DNA of 48,788 bases, taken from assembly GCA_963205105.1 (NCBI GenBank), contig CAUJJW010000361.1, positions 1-48,788 on the forward strand. The letters run 5' to 3'. Under the pieces are notes generated by a model. That model saw only the letters and a list, made by a program, of their open reading frames with translations. It made no database searches and was not told where the DNA came from. The position numbers and the translations under genes were made by a program. Source of the DNA: Verrucomicrobiota bacterium (GTDB taxonomy: Bacteria; Verrucomicrobiota; Verrucomicrobiia; Limisphaerales; CAIMTB01). Of this stretch, positions 7,670-16,423 are shown one piece after another. Each line of letters opens with the position of its first letter. Positions within the stretch are counted from its first letter, which is position 1.

Positions 7670-9865
7670 TTACAGCGCTGCTTTCTCGAGCGCTTCCAGG
7701 ACGATGCCCGGAGTGAGCACCTCGGGCAGGACCAGGGGTGGTTGGGAGGCATCTTTGGGATACACGAGCACCAGCGGAACACCGGCCCGACCATGGCGTT
7801 GGAGTTCCTCGGTAATGGCCGGCGGCACGAGGGTGTGATCGCCTTTGAACGACACCGCGTTGATGGATCGAAGCCGTTCCCGCACCGATTCGATGTTGAT
7901 GGACGAACGTTCGTTGAGCTGACAGGTCAGGCACCAATCGGCGGTGAAATCGACGAAGACGGGGCGGCCGGACTTGCGGGCGGCTTCGACGGCTTCCCTG
8001 GACCAGGCTTGCCAGGGGATTTCGTCCTTGGAGGCAGGAGCCTTGACGCCGGAAGGGGTGGGGAGCTGACGAGGCGACCGCCACTGAAGTTCGTTTTCGA
8101 GGGTGCCGCCGTAGGCCACGCCGGCCAGGGCGATGGAAACGATGGCTCCGGCGGTGGGGTGTTTGCGGCCTCGTTGGGCGAACTCGCCCCAGACCCAGGT
8201 GGAAAGGGCGATGCCGACCAGGAAGATGCCGAGCCACAAGGGCCCGCCTTCACCAAAGTGTTTGGCGGCAAGGGTGTAAAGCCAGAGCGCGGTGGCCAGC
8301 ATGGGAAAGCCCATCGCGATCTTGAAGTGCACCATCCAGTTGCCGGGTTTGGGCAGGAACCGGAGCCATTCGGGCTTCCAACTCAGAATGACGTACGGTG
8401 ACGCGAGGCCGAACGCGACGGCGGAAAACACCAGGACCACGGTGAGAGCGTCGGCGGTGAAGGCGTAGCCGAGTGCCGGCGCGAGGAACGGGGCGGTGCA
8501 GGGGGTGGCCAGCGCCACGGCGAGCATGCCATTGAAGAATGCGCCGCTGGGACCCTCCTTGCTGGCGAGGTCGCCGGCCGCATCCATGGCGCCGCCGCCC
8601 AGATTGATTTCGAAGACCCCGAACAGACTCAATGCGACCAGGAGAATGAGCGTGGTCAGGATGACCAGAAAGACGGGGTTTCCGAACTGCATGCCCCAGC
8701 TGGCGATGCCGGCGGCTTTTTTCACCCCGACCACCATGCCGGCGAGGACCAGAAACGAAAACCAGACGCCCAACCCATAGACCAAACCCAGCTTGCGGGT
8801 TTCGGCGGCGTGACTGCCACTTTGCCGGACGAAGCCCAGGATTTTGAGGGCGATGACCGGCAGCACGCACGGCATGATGTTCAGGATCAGTCCGCCGAGG
8901 AACCCGAAGAAGATCGCGCGCAGGAAGGTGAACGGGACCGCGGCGGGAACGCTTCCCGTGGCGGCGGTGGTGCGGACGGGAGTGGCGGGCGTGGTCGATG
9001 AGGAGGAAGTGGGGGCCGCCGAGGCGGTTTCGCGGATTTCCAGGCGGGTGGCGAAAGCGATGACGGGCTGTTTTCCGGGTTCGGTTCGGACCAGCAGCCC
9101 TTCGACCTGTCGGGGCCAGTCCCCGTCGAACTTGGTCACCTTCTTGCGCAGGACCACCGCGGGGGGCTGGGAGTTCAGGCGTTCGGTGGCGGTGGAGACC
9201 TGAAAGGAGTCATCGGCGAGCGGGAAGAAATCGGGCAAGCCCGCGCCGGCGGGCGGGGTCCAGGTGATCAGGAGCGTCCGTTCCTTGCCGGTGGCGGGAC
9301 TGTCCCAGGAGGCGTTGGCGCTCCCGGGGGGCAGGGGCGGGGGCAGCTTTGCCTGCGCGTCGCGCAGTCGGGGTGCTTCGGGGGAGGGTTCGGTGGTGGG
9401 GCCGACCTTCAGGGTGGCGCGGATTTCGGCCTTCTGGGGCAGGCAGCTCTCCTTGCATTCGAGCCACTTGGCGGTGGCGGAGAGCTCGATGGTTCCGTCG
9501 GGAGTGCCAGGTGCGACCTGGAACGGGACGAGGAGCAGTTGGGAGCCGTGGTAGACGTAGGTGACGAGGTCTTTGTCGGCGTAGCGTTCGGGGGCGGGCC
9601 ATTGGATGGGGCCGGCGGCGAAGCCGGCGGGCAGGCGCCAGTCGAGGGTGGTGGGTGCGCCGGAATCGCCGCCGTTGAGCCAGTAGGTGTGCCAGCCCGA
9701 TTTGGATTCCAGTTGGATGCCGGCGATGAAGGTGTCACCGGCCTTCACCGACTGGACGGGCAGGATGAGGCGCACCGTGGTGGCTGCGGGGGGCATCGCC
9801 CCGATCACGGGGAGGCTGAGAGCGAACAGGGCTGCGAACCAACGGAGCCAATGCATAGGCAACAT
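7670..9865 (-). CDS. dsbD: Thiol:disulfide interchange protein DsbD
   Basis: The protein has 731 residues from the ATG at 9865 (a second ATG is three codons on). A signal peptide precedes a periplasmic alpha domain (to about residue 300) with the redox pair C137/C141 in WLECKESC. A Thr/Ser/Pro-rich linker leads to the CcdA-like membrane domain with eight predicted helices and the paired cysteines C333 (NIMPCVLPV) and C456 (ATPCTAPF). The C-terminal periplasmic thioredoxin domain has C645-LT-C648 and a cis-Pro near 697. It carries electrons from cytoplasmic thioredoxin to periplasmic reductases such as DsbC-type isomerases or cytochrome c maturation factors. All six redox cysteines are present, so it should be functional. 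Confidence 0.93.
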   Translation of the reverse strand: MLPMHWLRWFAALFALSLPVIGAMPPAATTVRLILPVQSVKAGDTFIAGIQLESKSGWHTYWLNGGDSGAPTTLDWRLPAGFAAGPIQWPAPERYADKDLVTYVYHGSQLLLVPFQVAPGTPDGTIELSATAKWLECKESCLPQKAEIRATLKVGPTTEPSPEAPRLRDAQAKLPPPLPPGSANASWDSPATGKERTLLITWTPPAGAGLPDFFPLADDSFQVSTATERLNSQPPAVVLRKKVTKFDGDWPRQVEGLLVRTEPGKQPVIAFATRLEIRETASAAPTSSSSTTPATPVRTTAATGSVPAAVPFTFLRAIFFGFLGGLILNIMPCVLPVIALKILGFVRQSGSHAAETRKLGLVYGLGVWFSFLVLAGMVVGVKKAAGIASWGMQFGNPVFLVILTTLILLVALSLFGVFEINLGGGAMDAAGDLASKEGPSGAFFNGMLAVALATPCTAPFLAPALGYAFTADALTVVLVFSAVAFGLASPYVILSWKPEWLRFLPKPGNWMVHFKIAMGFPMLATALWLYTLAAKHFGEGGPLWLGIFLVGIALSTWVWGEFAQRGRKHPTAGAIVSIALAGVAYGGTLENELQWRSPRQLPTPSGVKAPASKDEIPWQAWSREAVEAARKSGRPVFVDFTADWCLTCQLNERSSINIESVRERLRSINAVSFKGDHTLVPPAITEELQRHGRAGVPLVLVYPKDASQPPLVLPEVLTPGIVLEALEKAAL

Positions 9866-9912
9866 GATGGTGTAGGAGGTTTGGATTTGCCAAACATTCC
9901 CCGGCACCGAGC

Positions 9913-11097
9913 ATGGTCGTGATGTCTGAAGTTCCGAGGATTCAATGGCTGAGGAACGGGAAGGAAGGCCTGGCCGCGATGCTGGCTGCGATTGAGACGG
10001 CTCAGCAATCGGTGGCCTTGGAGATCTACATTTTGGAGGACTCCGAAATCGGGGCGCGGTTTCGGTCGGCGCTGGAGGCTGCGGCGCGGCGGGGGGTTCG
10101 GGTGCGGGTGTTGGTGGACACCTTCGGATCCTTGGAACTGCGGGGGGACTACCTGGAGCCGGTGAATGCGGCGGGTGGCGATTGCCGCTGGTTCAATCCG
10201 TCGGAATTGGGGCGGTTCACCTACCGGGACCATCGCAAGCTGTTGATCATCGACGACGCCCTGGCGTTCATCACGGGGTTCAATATTGGGACGGCCTACG
10301 ATGGAGATGGAGTGACCACGGGGTGGCGGGATCTGGGGGTGGTGGTGCATGGCGGCTTCGTGGCGCCGCTGGCGCAGGCTTTTCACGGGATGTTTGGGGC
10401 TGCCTCCTTTCGGCACGGTCGCCTGGCGCGATTTCGCCGGCATCTGGTGCCGCAGCGCATCGCCATCGACGAGGGCGACCTGTTTCTGCTGTCACCGGGG
10501 CGGGGCCGCAATCCGGCGCGTGAATCCCTGGTGGCCGACATTGGTCAGGCCCGCTGTGTTCGGCTGACCACGGCTTATTTTCTTCCGCCGCGACGGCTCC
10601 GGGTGGCGCTGTGTCAGGCGGCTCGGAAAGGGGTGCGGGTTCAGTTGTTGTTTCCGGGCAAATCGGATGTGCGCCTGGCGCAGATGGCGGCGCGTGGGCA
10701 GTACGGGAGACTTCTGCGCGCAGGGGTGGAGATCTATGAGTACCAGCCGGCGGTGCTGCACGCGAAGCGGTACCTGTTGGATGACGTGGTCTATGTGGGG
10801 TCCGCGAACCTCGACCTGCGCAGTCTGAACATCAACTACGAGCTGTTGTTGCGGGTGGTGGATCCCCGGTTGGCCGCGGAAGGGCATGCGTCGTTTGAAG
10901 AGGACCTGGGTCGAAGTGCTCGGATTCAGCCCGAAGAGTGGCGCCGACGTTCCTGGTGGGACCGTTTGTCCGAGCGATTGGCGGGCTTTTTGCTGGTCCA
11001 GATGGATGCTCGCTTCGCCATGCGCCAGTTGTCCCGACTGCGGGTGCCCAAAGCCGGACTGCGTATGCTAAGGCGACGTGCAGTTCGACGGGGCTGA
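9913..11097 (+). CDS. Phospholipase D-type cardiolipin synthase
   Basis: The protein has 394 residues with two PLD half-sites. The first is H107-R-K109 with D114 (YRDHRKLLIID). The second is H283-A-K285 with D290 (LHAKRYLLDD), followed by GSANLDLRS. Both HKD motifs are complete, so it should catalyse phosphatidyl transfer. Most members with this layout make cardiolipin from two phosphatidylglycerols or from PG plus PE. There are no N-terminal transmembrane helices, as in ClsB rather than ClsA, so it is probably peripheral at the inner membrane. A start at the ATG at 9922 is also possible. It is divergent from dsbD with 47 bases between, which must hold both promoters. Confidence 0.9.
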   Translation: MVVMSEVPRIQWLRNGKEGLAAMLAAIETAQQSVALEIYILEDSEIGARFRSALEAAARRGVRVRVLVDTFGSLELRGDYLEPVNAAGGDCRWFNPSELGRFTYRDHRKLLIIDDALAFITGFNIGTAYDGDGVTTGWRDLGVVVHGGFVAPLAQAFHGMFGAASFRHGRLARFRRHLVPQRIAIDEGDLFLLSPGRGRNPARESLVADIGQARCVRLTTAYFLPPRRLRVALCQAARKGVRVQLLFPGKSDVRLAQMAARGQYGRLLRAGVEIYEYQPAVLHAKRYLLDDVVYVGSANLDLRSLNINYELLLRVVDPRLAAEGHASFEEDLGRSARIQPEEWRRRSWWDRLSERLAGFLLVQMDARFAMRQLSRLRVPKAGLRMLRRRAVRRG

Positions 11098-11145
11098 GAA
11101 TGGACTTTTCCTTTGGCGCGCGGGGCACCACCTTCCACGGCAGCA

Positions 11146-11679
11146 ATGGATTCCATGCAGTTGGCCCTGCTGTGTCGGGAGCTCGCAGATAACAAGAAGG
11201 CGGAAAACATCCAGATCCTGGACTTGCGAAAGCTACCAGGCGTCACGGATTTCATGGTTCTGTGTACCGGAACCAGCGATCCGCATCTTCGTGCGGTCGA
11301 AGAGGAGATTTCCCGCAAGCTACGTGACGACTATGCGCTGAAACCGCATGCGATCGATGGAACGCGCCACAGCGGCTGGATCGTTCTCGATTATCTGGAC
11401 GTCCTGGTTCACGTCATGAAAAAGGACGCCCGGGAACGCTACGATCTGGAAGGACTTTGGAACGATGCTCCCCGCGTTGGCGACGGAGCGACCGTGACGG
11501 CGGCTGGATCTGCCCCGGCGCGGAAGAAGGCCGCCAAAAAGAAGTCGGCCAAGGCTTCCGCATCGGAAGTGGTCGAAGCCGTTGTGAAGGAAGAAAAGGC
11601 GGAGAAGGCCGAGAAGCCCAAGAAGGCTCCCAAAGCCGCGAAAGCGGTCCGGAAGAAGGCCAAGAGCGCGTCAGCCTAG
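11146..11679 (+). CDS. rsfS: Ribosomal silencing factor RsfS with Lys/Ala-rich tail
   Basis: Residues 5-110 of 177 are the RsfS/Iojap domain: KKAENIQILDLRKL, then TDFMVLCTGTS with the conserved TDF and TGTS, then a DGTRHSGWIVLDYLDVLVHVM core that packs on ribosomal protein uL14. Family members bind the 50S subunit and block subunit joining when nutrients are short. The start is the ATG at 11146 (the ATG at 11155 is an alternative). Residues 112-177 are an unusual extension rich in Lys, Ala and Glu, low complexity and probably disordered; typical RsfS proteins end near residue 110-120. It is convergent with lplA, ten bases between. Confidence 0.92.
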   Translation: MDSMQLALLCRELADNKKAENIQILDLRKLPGVTDFMVLCTGTSDPHLRAVEEEISRKLRDDYALKPHAIDGTRHSGWIVLDYLDVLVHVMKKDARERYDLEGLWNDAPRVGDGATVTAAGSAPARKKAAKKKSAKASASEVVEAVVKEEKAEKAEKPKKAPKAAKAVRKKAKSASA

Positions 11680-11689
11680 CTTGGTCTGG

Positions 11690-12376
11690 TCAGCGGAGGT
11701 GATTGTAATCCGGCTGAGCGTACTTGGTCCGGACCAACCCCTGGGCTGTTTCCAGGAAGTTCGAATCGGGTTGAAAGACCCTGGAGCCTCCGAAATGCGA
11801 GGTGGGTGCCTGGGCGGTCATGGCGGATTCCCAGGCGTGGCGCTCGGCCTGGGACGGGGGCTGGACCGACCCTTGAATCAGCAGACCCGAGGCGTTTCTT
11901 CGTTGGGCGGCGCCCGCGATTTTCTTTCCGTAAGCGAGCACGTCGAATTGTTCGTAGCCCTCGAAACAGGCGCCGGGGATTTCCTTGCGGCAGCACGGCG
12001 CGAGTTCCGCGGAGATCCCAACCGTCTGCAAGCCGCGGATCACCCACTCATGGATGGACCGGTAACTCTCGACCGCCTTGAGACGGTGCCAGGCGTGACC
12101 GGGCGGGACGGTGAGGCTGTAGGTCCAATCGCGATCGTGGGGAACGATGCCACCGCCGGTGGGACGACGAATCAACGGGCGGAGGGGTGTCCTGGCTTCG
12201 ACTTCGAGATGACGCTGGAAATACCCGAACGTCGCGGCGGGTTCGGTCCAGCCATAGAAACGGAGCACCGGAGCGTTGCGCGCGGCGGCGGTCACCAGGA
12301 GGGCGTCATCGACCGCCATGTTCCAGGCGGGTTCGCCGGGACCGGAGTGAAGGGTCAGGAGTTCGGGAGCAGTCAT
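11690..12376 (-). CDS. lplA: Lipoate-protein ligase A/octanoyltransferase-family protein
   Basis: The protein has 228 residues of the biotin/lipoate A/B ligase (BPL_LplA_LipB) fold. The order is an N-terminal GEPAWNMAVDDALL, then LRFYGWTEPAATFGYFQ, then the RRPTGGGIVPHD lipoyl-binding loop, then the GKKIAGAAQRR segment with the conserved catalytic Lys. It attaches lipoate or octanoate to E2 or GcvH lysines. Without the C-terminal accessory domain of full LplA, it could instead be a LipM-type octanoyltransferase. The start ATG (12374-12376) overlaps the stop of nth on the same strand as ATGA, so translation is likely coupled. The next gene in the transcript direction converges on it. Confidence 0.85.
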   Translation of the reverse strand: MTAPELLTLHSGPGEPAWNMAVDDALLVTAAARNAPVLRFYGWTEPAATFGYFQRHLEVEARTPLRPLIRRPTGGGIVPHDRDWTYSLTVPPGHAWHRLKAVESYRSIHEWVIRGLQTVGISAELAPCCRKEIPGACFEGYEQFDVLAYGKKIAGAAQRRNASGLLIQGSVQPPSQAERHAWESAMTAQAPTSHFGGSRVFQPDSNFLETAQGLVRTKYAQPDYNHLR

Positions 12377-13023
12377 GAGGAAGCCGACGGACAGAGATCG
12401 CGGATTTCGCAGGCGGCGCAATCGGGTTTGCGGGCCGCGCAGCGTCGGCGTCCGTGCCAGATCAGCCAATGGCTGAAGGAGGTCCATGCCTCACGGGGAA
12501 CAAGTCGGATGAGGCGTTGTTCGATTTTTTCGGGATGCGCTTCGCGGGTGAAGCCGAGCCGCTGGGAAAGCCGTGCGACGTGGGTGTCGACAACCACGCC
12601 CGAGGCGATGTGGAAGGCGGTGCCGAGGACGACATTGGCGGTTTTGCGACCGACGCCGGCGAGGTCGACGAGTTGTTCAAGGGTCCGCGGAACTTCACCG
12701 GCATGATGAGTGACCAATGCCTGGCAGGCGGCCTGGATGTTGCGTGCCTTGTTGCGGAACAATCCGATGCGGCGGATATCCTGCTCCAGTTCGGGCAGCG
12801 GGGCGTTGGCGAAGTCGGCGGCGGACCGGTATTTCTGAAACAACTCGCGCGTGACGATGTTGACCTGCTTGTCGGTGCACTGGGCCGACAGGATGGTGGC
12901 GACGAGGAGTTGGAGGGGGTTGGCGAAATCGAGTTCGCAATGGGCGTCCGGGTAGGAGGCCTTCAAGCGATCCAGGATTGCCGTGACACGGGTGGCCAGG
13001 GCGGGGGCTGACTCGCGGGCCAT
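12373..13023 (-). CDS. nth: Endonuclease III
   Basis: The protein has 216 residues, the usual length. The helix-hairpin-helix LAGVGRKTANVV carries the catalytic Lys127, and the downstream VDTHVARLS has catalytic Asp146. A C-terminal 4Fe-4S cluster is formed by C195-x6-C202-x2-C205-x5-C211. It is a bifunctional DNA glycosylase/AP lyase that removes oxidised pyrimidines in base excision repair. The LSAQCTDKQVN motif near residue 45 is the classical Nth signature. It overlaps the downstream lipoate ligase gene by four bases and follows the aminomutase gene by 23 bases, so the three probably share a transcript. Confidence 0.96.
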   Translation of the reverse strand: MARESAPALATRVTAILDRLKASYPDAHCELDFANPLQLLVATILSAQCTDKQVNIVTRELFQKYRSAADFANAPLPELEQDIRRIGLFRNKARNIQAACQALVTHHAGEVPRTLEQLVDLAGVGRKTANVVLGTAFHIASGVVVDTHVARLSQRLGFTREAHPEKIEQRLIRLVPREAWTSFSHWLIWHGRRRCAARKPDCAACEIRDLCPSASS

Positions 13024-13046
13024 GGGGCGGTGCGCCGAAGGCCGGC

Positions 13047-14294
13047 TCAGAACATTTCCATTTCCGCGCTTCGGCGGGTCTTGGGAACGAGCGGTTGGCC
13101 GTCCTCGCCTTCCGGGTATTCAAAGACGCGGCCCTCGAAGTTGCGGATGACCACGCGGTCGTGGTTGTGGCTGAGCACGTATTCGGGGTTGATGGGAACC
13201 TTGCCGCCGCCGCCGGGCGCATCGATGACGAACTGCGGGATGGCGTAGCCGGTGGTGTGTCCGCGGAGACCTTGGATGATGTCGATGCCTTTGCGCACGC
13301 TGGACCGGAGGTGGGCGGAGCCGGCGATGAGGTCGCACTGGTAGATGTAATACGGACGGACTCGGCAGCGGAGGAGCTTTTGGACCAGCACCTTCATCAC
13401 CTCGACGTCGTCATTGACGTGTCGGAGCAGGACGGACTGGTTGCCGAGGGGGATGCCGGCGTCGGCGAGGCGACCCAGGGCGTCGCGGACTTCGGTGGTC
13501 AGTTCGCGGGGGTGGTTGGTGTGGATGCTGATGAAGAGCGGGTGGAACTGGCGCAGCATGGCGCAGAGTTCGGCGGTGATGCGTTGGGGCAGGAAAATGG
13601 GAATCCGGGTGCCGATCCGCAGGAATTCGACATGCGGGATGGCCCGGAGGCGGGAGAGCAGGTATTCGAGTTTTTCGTCCGAGAATAGCAGTGGATCGCC
13701 ACCGCTGAGCAGGACGTCGCGGATTTCCGGGTGGCTTTCGATGTAGGCCAGTTGCTTGTCAAAATCCGCGTGGAAATCGTATCCCGCGGCATTGCTCACC
13801 AACCGGGAGCGGGTGCAGTAGCGGCAATAGGAGGCGCAGCGGTCGGTGACGAGGAAGAGGACACGATCCGGGTACCGGTGGACCAATCCCGGGACGGGGG
13901 AGTGGGAGTCTTCGCCACAGGGATCGGCCATTTCCCAGGATGCCTGGTGGGTTTCCTCGAGGCGAGGAACGACCTGACGGCGGATGGCGCCGTTTTCATC
14001 GCCGGCCTCGATGAGGTTGAAGAAATGGGGGGTGATGGCCATCGCCAGTTTGGAACGGGCGAGAATGGCGCCAGCACGTTCGGACGCAGTGAGATCAGGG
14101 AGCAGCCTCTCGAGCTGTTCCACGGTGGTGATCCGGTTCTTGAGTTGCCACCGCCAGTCATTCCAATCGGAATCTGGCACGTGGGACCAAGGTCCGCGGC
14201 CCGCTGAATGGAAGTCCTTCAAGGCGTTAGTGCATGCACCGTCTTCGTCCGAAGGGGATTCCTCTGAGGCCTCCCGAAGCGAGTCGTCAGACAT
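13047..14294 (-). CDS. kamA: Lysine 2,3-aminomutase family radical SAM enzyme
   Basis: The protein has 415 residues. The radical-SAM cluster is C153-x3-C157-x2-C160 (DRCASYCRYC). The VLLSGGDPLLFSDEKLEYLL segment fits KamA. The PLP-binding Lys is K365 in the PGGGGK motif, followed by a full-length C-terminal region (HDRVVIRNFEG) typical of true KamA rather than the shorter EpmB. It should convert L-alpha-lysine to L-beta-lysine using SAM, PLP and an iron-sulfur cluster. Beta-lysine can serve as an osmolyte precursor or a modification of EF-P; no partner (ablB or epmA) is visible here. It is the first gene of the leftward set with nth and lplA. Confidence 0.9.
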   Translation of the reverse strand: MSDDSLREASEESPSDEDGACTNALKDFHSAGRGPWSHVPDSDWNDWRWQLKNRITTVEQLERLLPDLTASERAGAILARSKLAMAITPHFFNLIEAGDENGAIRRQVVPRLEETHQASWEMADPCGEDSHSPVPGLVHRYPDRVLFLVTDRCASYCRYCTRSRLVSNAAGYDFHADFDKQLAYIESHPEIRDVLLSGGDPLLFSDEKLEYLLSRLRAIPHVEFLRIGTRIPIFLPQRITAELCAMLRQFHPLFISIHTNHPRELTTEVRDALGRLADAGIPLGNQSVLLRHVNDDVEVMKVLVQKLLRCRVRPYYIYQCDLIAGSAHLRSSVRKGIDIIQGLRGHTTGYAIPQFVIDAPGGGGKVPINPEYVLSHNHDRVVIRNFEGRVFEYPEGEDGQPLVPKTRRSAEMEMF

Positions 14295-14327
14295 CGGGCG
14301 GGACTATTCTTGCGGGTCCGGGGTGTG

Positions 14328-15749
14328 TCAAGAAGGTGGCCCGGAAGGGGCGGGAGCCGGTTCCTCCTCGATCACGGTTTGGGCACGCTCGCTTTCCACG
14401 TCACGAAGCCGGCGGATGACGTCGCGGGCGAGGAGTTTGGGACTGGGAGGGGCCTGGCCGCGGACGAAGGTGGTCAAGCCGACCCGGGACCTCGAATCCA
14501 CGTAATCTTCGATGAGTTCGATGTATCGGAACAGCAGGGGTCGAAGGTCGGGCGGGGCGTTGATGCGGATGGCGTGGAGCTGCTGGAGCAATTGGCGGAG
14601 TACGGGCAGTTGGCGAGGGAACTCCCAGGTGCCCAGAATCTCTTCCAGCGGCATTTTGCGGGCGCGACTTCCGGCTCCTGGGAGGATGCCGACGGGTTGG
14701 AGGGCTTCGTCGAGTTTGCGCAGGGTGAACTCTCGGGGCCAGGCCTGGGCGGCGTCGCGTCCAGTGAAGTTGGCGACGGTGATGGCCCACCATTTCTCGG
14801 TATCCAGGAGCGAACGGAAGTGTGGTTGAAAGGCTTCGATGAAGCCGGTCTGCCAGTTCCAATGATTCTGGAGCTGGAAGACCCATTGATGGATGCGGGC
14901 GAGACCTTCGGGCAACCGTTGCAACTCATGCAGGCAGAGGTGGGCTCCGGCGGAGAAGCGCCGCCAGTCACGATCCGACATGTTTTCCAGATCGGGCTGG
15001 CTGAGTTCGTAGAAGGAGGGTGGCGAACTGCGGGAAAGCTGTTCCCTGACCTGGGCGAGGTTGCCTTGACGCCGGACTTCCATGGAGATCCGGGTCTCGG
15101 GTGTGGGCAGGGGGCCTTCGACGCTGCATTCGAGCACGGTTTGGGTGATGCCTTCGACGAGCCACAGCGGCGGTTCTGCGGCGCGCTGGTTTCCGGGGCG
15201 ATTGGACAGGTCGAGAACCACGGCCTGGACGATGGCGCGGGTGAGGCGTTCCTCGGACAAGGTCGAAGGGACTTGGACCCGGAACTTCCAGGTGGACTCG
15301 AAGGGGACGGCTTCGATGGCAACAGGGGCGTTGGTGCGCTGCCGCGGATCGATGGCGACGTGGATGTGGGCGCCGGCGGATCGCCAGAGGTCGGGAAGGG
15401 CGAACACGCGAAGCGTCTCGGCTTTGACACGTTCACAGGCGATGGCGACGGTCTGGGGGGTCAGAGTGCGCGGACCCGAGCCGGGTTGGAAATCCCGGGG
15501 CGGTGAGAGGCCGGGAACGCGGGGGCCGGTGACGACGAACTGTCCGGACTGACTGGTGGTGGCGAGTTCCTGGGGGAAGGCGGGGGCCTGGGCGTGGGTG
15601 GAAGCGAGACCGGCCAGGGTCAGGACACCAATGAGAACCGCCGACACCCGGTGCAGGGTGGCGAGCCGAAGGAGGGCAACCGGCTGCCGGCTGGTGGAGG
15701 GGCTTCGTGCCTGACACCTGGCGGGGTGGGTTCCGGACCGTCGGTTCAT
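14328..15749 (-). CDS. Secreted protein with peptidase-like layout but no zinc motif
   Basis: The protein has 473 residues from the ATG at 15749. An N-terminal extension of about 33 residues precedes a hydrophobic signal segment (SAVLIGVLTLAGLAS, residues 36-50), so the real start could be a non-ATG codon closer to it. The open frame continues far upstream, but that part overlaps the fmdB-like gene and is Pro/Arg-rich shadow. Residues 165-205 recall gluzincin (MA-like) peptidases: a helix where HExxH should stand reads RAIVQ (171-175), followed by PPLWLVEG (193-200), the usual place of the third zinc ligand. The rest is helical and unrecognised. It is probably exported, with no predictable enzymatic role. 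Confidence 0.6.
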   Translation of the reverse strand: MNRRSGTHPARCQARSPSTSRQPVALLRLATLHRVSAVLIGVLTLAGLASTHAQAPAFPQELATTSQSGQFVVTGPRVPGLSPPRDFQPGSGPRTLTPQTVAIACERVKAETLRVFALPDLWRSAGAHIHVAIDPRQRTNAPVAIEAVPFESTWKFRVQVPSTLSEERLTRAIVQAVVLDLSNRPGNQRAAEPPLWLVEGITQTVLECSVEGPLPTPETRISMEVRRQGNLAQVREQLSRSSPPSFYELSQPDLENMSDRDWRRFSAGAHLCLHELQRLPEGLARIHQWVFQLQNHWNWQTGFIEAFQPHFRSLLDTEKWWAITVANFTGRDAAQAWPREFTLRKLDEALQPVGILPGAGSRARKMPLEEILGTWEFPRQLPVLRQLLQQLHAIRINAPPDLRPLLFRYIELIEDYVDSRSRVGLTTFVRGQAPPSPKLLARDVIRRLRDVESERAQTVIEEEPAPAPSGPPS

Positions 15750-15888
15750 AGGGGGACCTGGTTTCGGCGAGGTCACGGTCGATGAGCAGCGAGTCGTCGA
15801 TCGGTTCGAAGGGGTGATCTGCCGGTTGACCGCGAAAGTCCAGCCTGGAGCCAGTGGGTTGGCGGTGGGGCGGAAGGCTCCTGCGCGA

Positions 15889-16251
15889 TTAGGTCGCGGA
15901 CGGTTTGGGTTTGGTTGAACTGGTTGCTGGGGCGGCGGGTTTGGAGCTGGCGGAGTCCGATTTGGCGGGAGTGGGCGAGGTCGATGACGATGAGGAACCG
16001 GAATTACTGTTGAGGCTTTCCTTCTTGGCGGCGGCTTTGTAGCCCTCGCTGCGGTAGTCGGTGATGTAAAACCCCGATCCCTTGAAGATGAGTCCGGCGC
16101 CAGTTCCGACCTGACGTTGAACCTTTCCCTTGCCCCAACGGGCTTTGGCACAGCGGTCTTTGGGGCACACCTCGATCGGCGCGTCTTTCATCGACTGAAA
16201 GAGGTCGAACACGGCGCCGCACTTCTGACACGCATATTCATACGTTGGCAT
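15889..16251 (-). CDS. FmdB-family zinc ribbon protein
   Basis: The protein has 120 residues. The N-terminal half is the FmdB/CxxC_CxxC regulatory domain: MPTYEYACQKCG with one CxxC, then the second cysteine pair in CPKDRC (spacing wider than the usual CxxC), then a GxGLIFKGSGFYITDYR segment that is strongly conserved in the family. The C-terminal 45 residues are low-complexity Ser/Ala/Thr/Lys, probably disordered. Proteins of this type are widespread and poorly understood; a regulatory role was proposed from the formamidase operon of Methylophilus. It probably binds zinc. A 139-base gap separates it from the downstream leftward gene. Confidence 0.9.
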   Translation of the reverse strand: MPTYEYACQKCGAVFDLFQSMKDAPIEVCPKDRCAKARWGKGKVQRQVGTGAGLIFKGSGFYITDYRSEGYKAAAKKESLNSNSGSSSSSTSPTPAKSDSASSKPAAPATSSTKPKPSAT

Positions 16252-16423
16252 GGGCCGACAGTGTATCGGGGGGCGATTTCAGCCCGTCAAGGGCCGTGAT
16301 CGTTTGGGGCTTGGGTTCATGGACGGGCTTGGGCTGGGGAGGGGAGCCGGGGTTGGAGACGGTGGTGACCGGGTGGGCCGTTGGCGTGCTTGTGCTTGGC
16401 TCCGGTCGGGGTTTCCCGATTGG

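Noticed and set aside
9873..9880. Shine-Dalgarno-like TAGGAGGT in front of the cardiolipin synthase gene
   Set aside because: It lies more than 30 bases before the ATG at 9913 and belongs mostly to the dsbD leader on the other strand.
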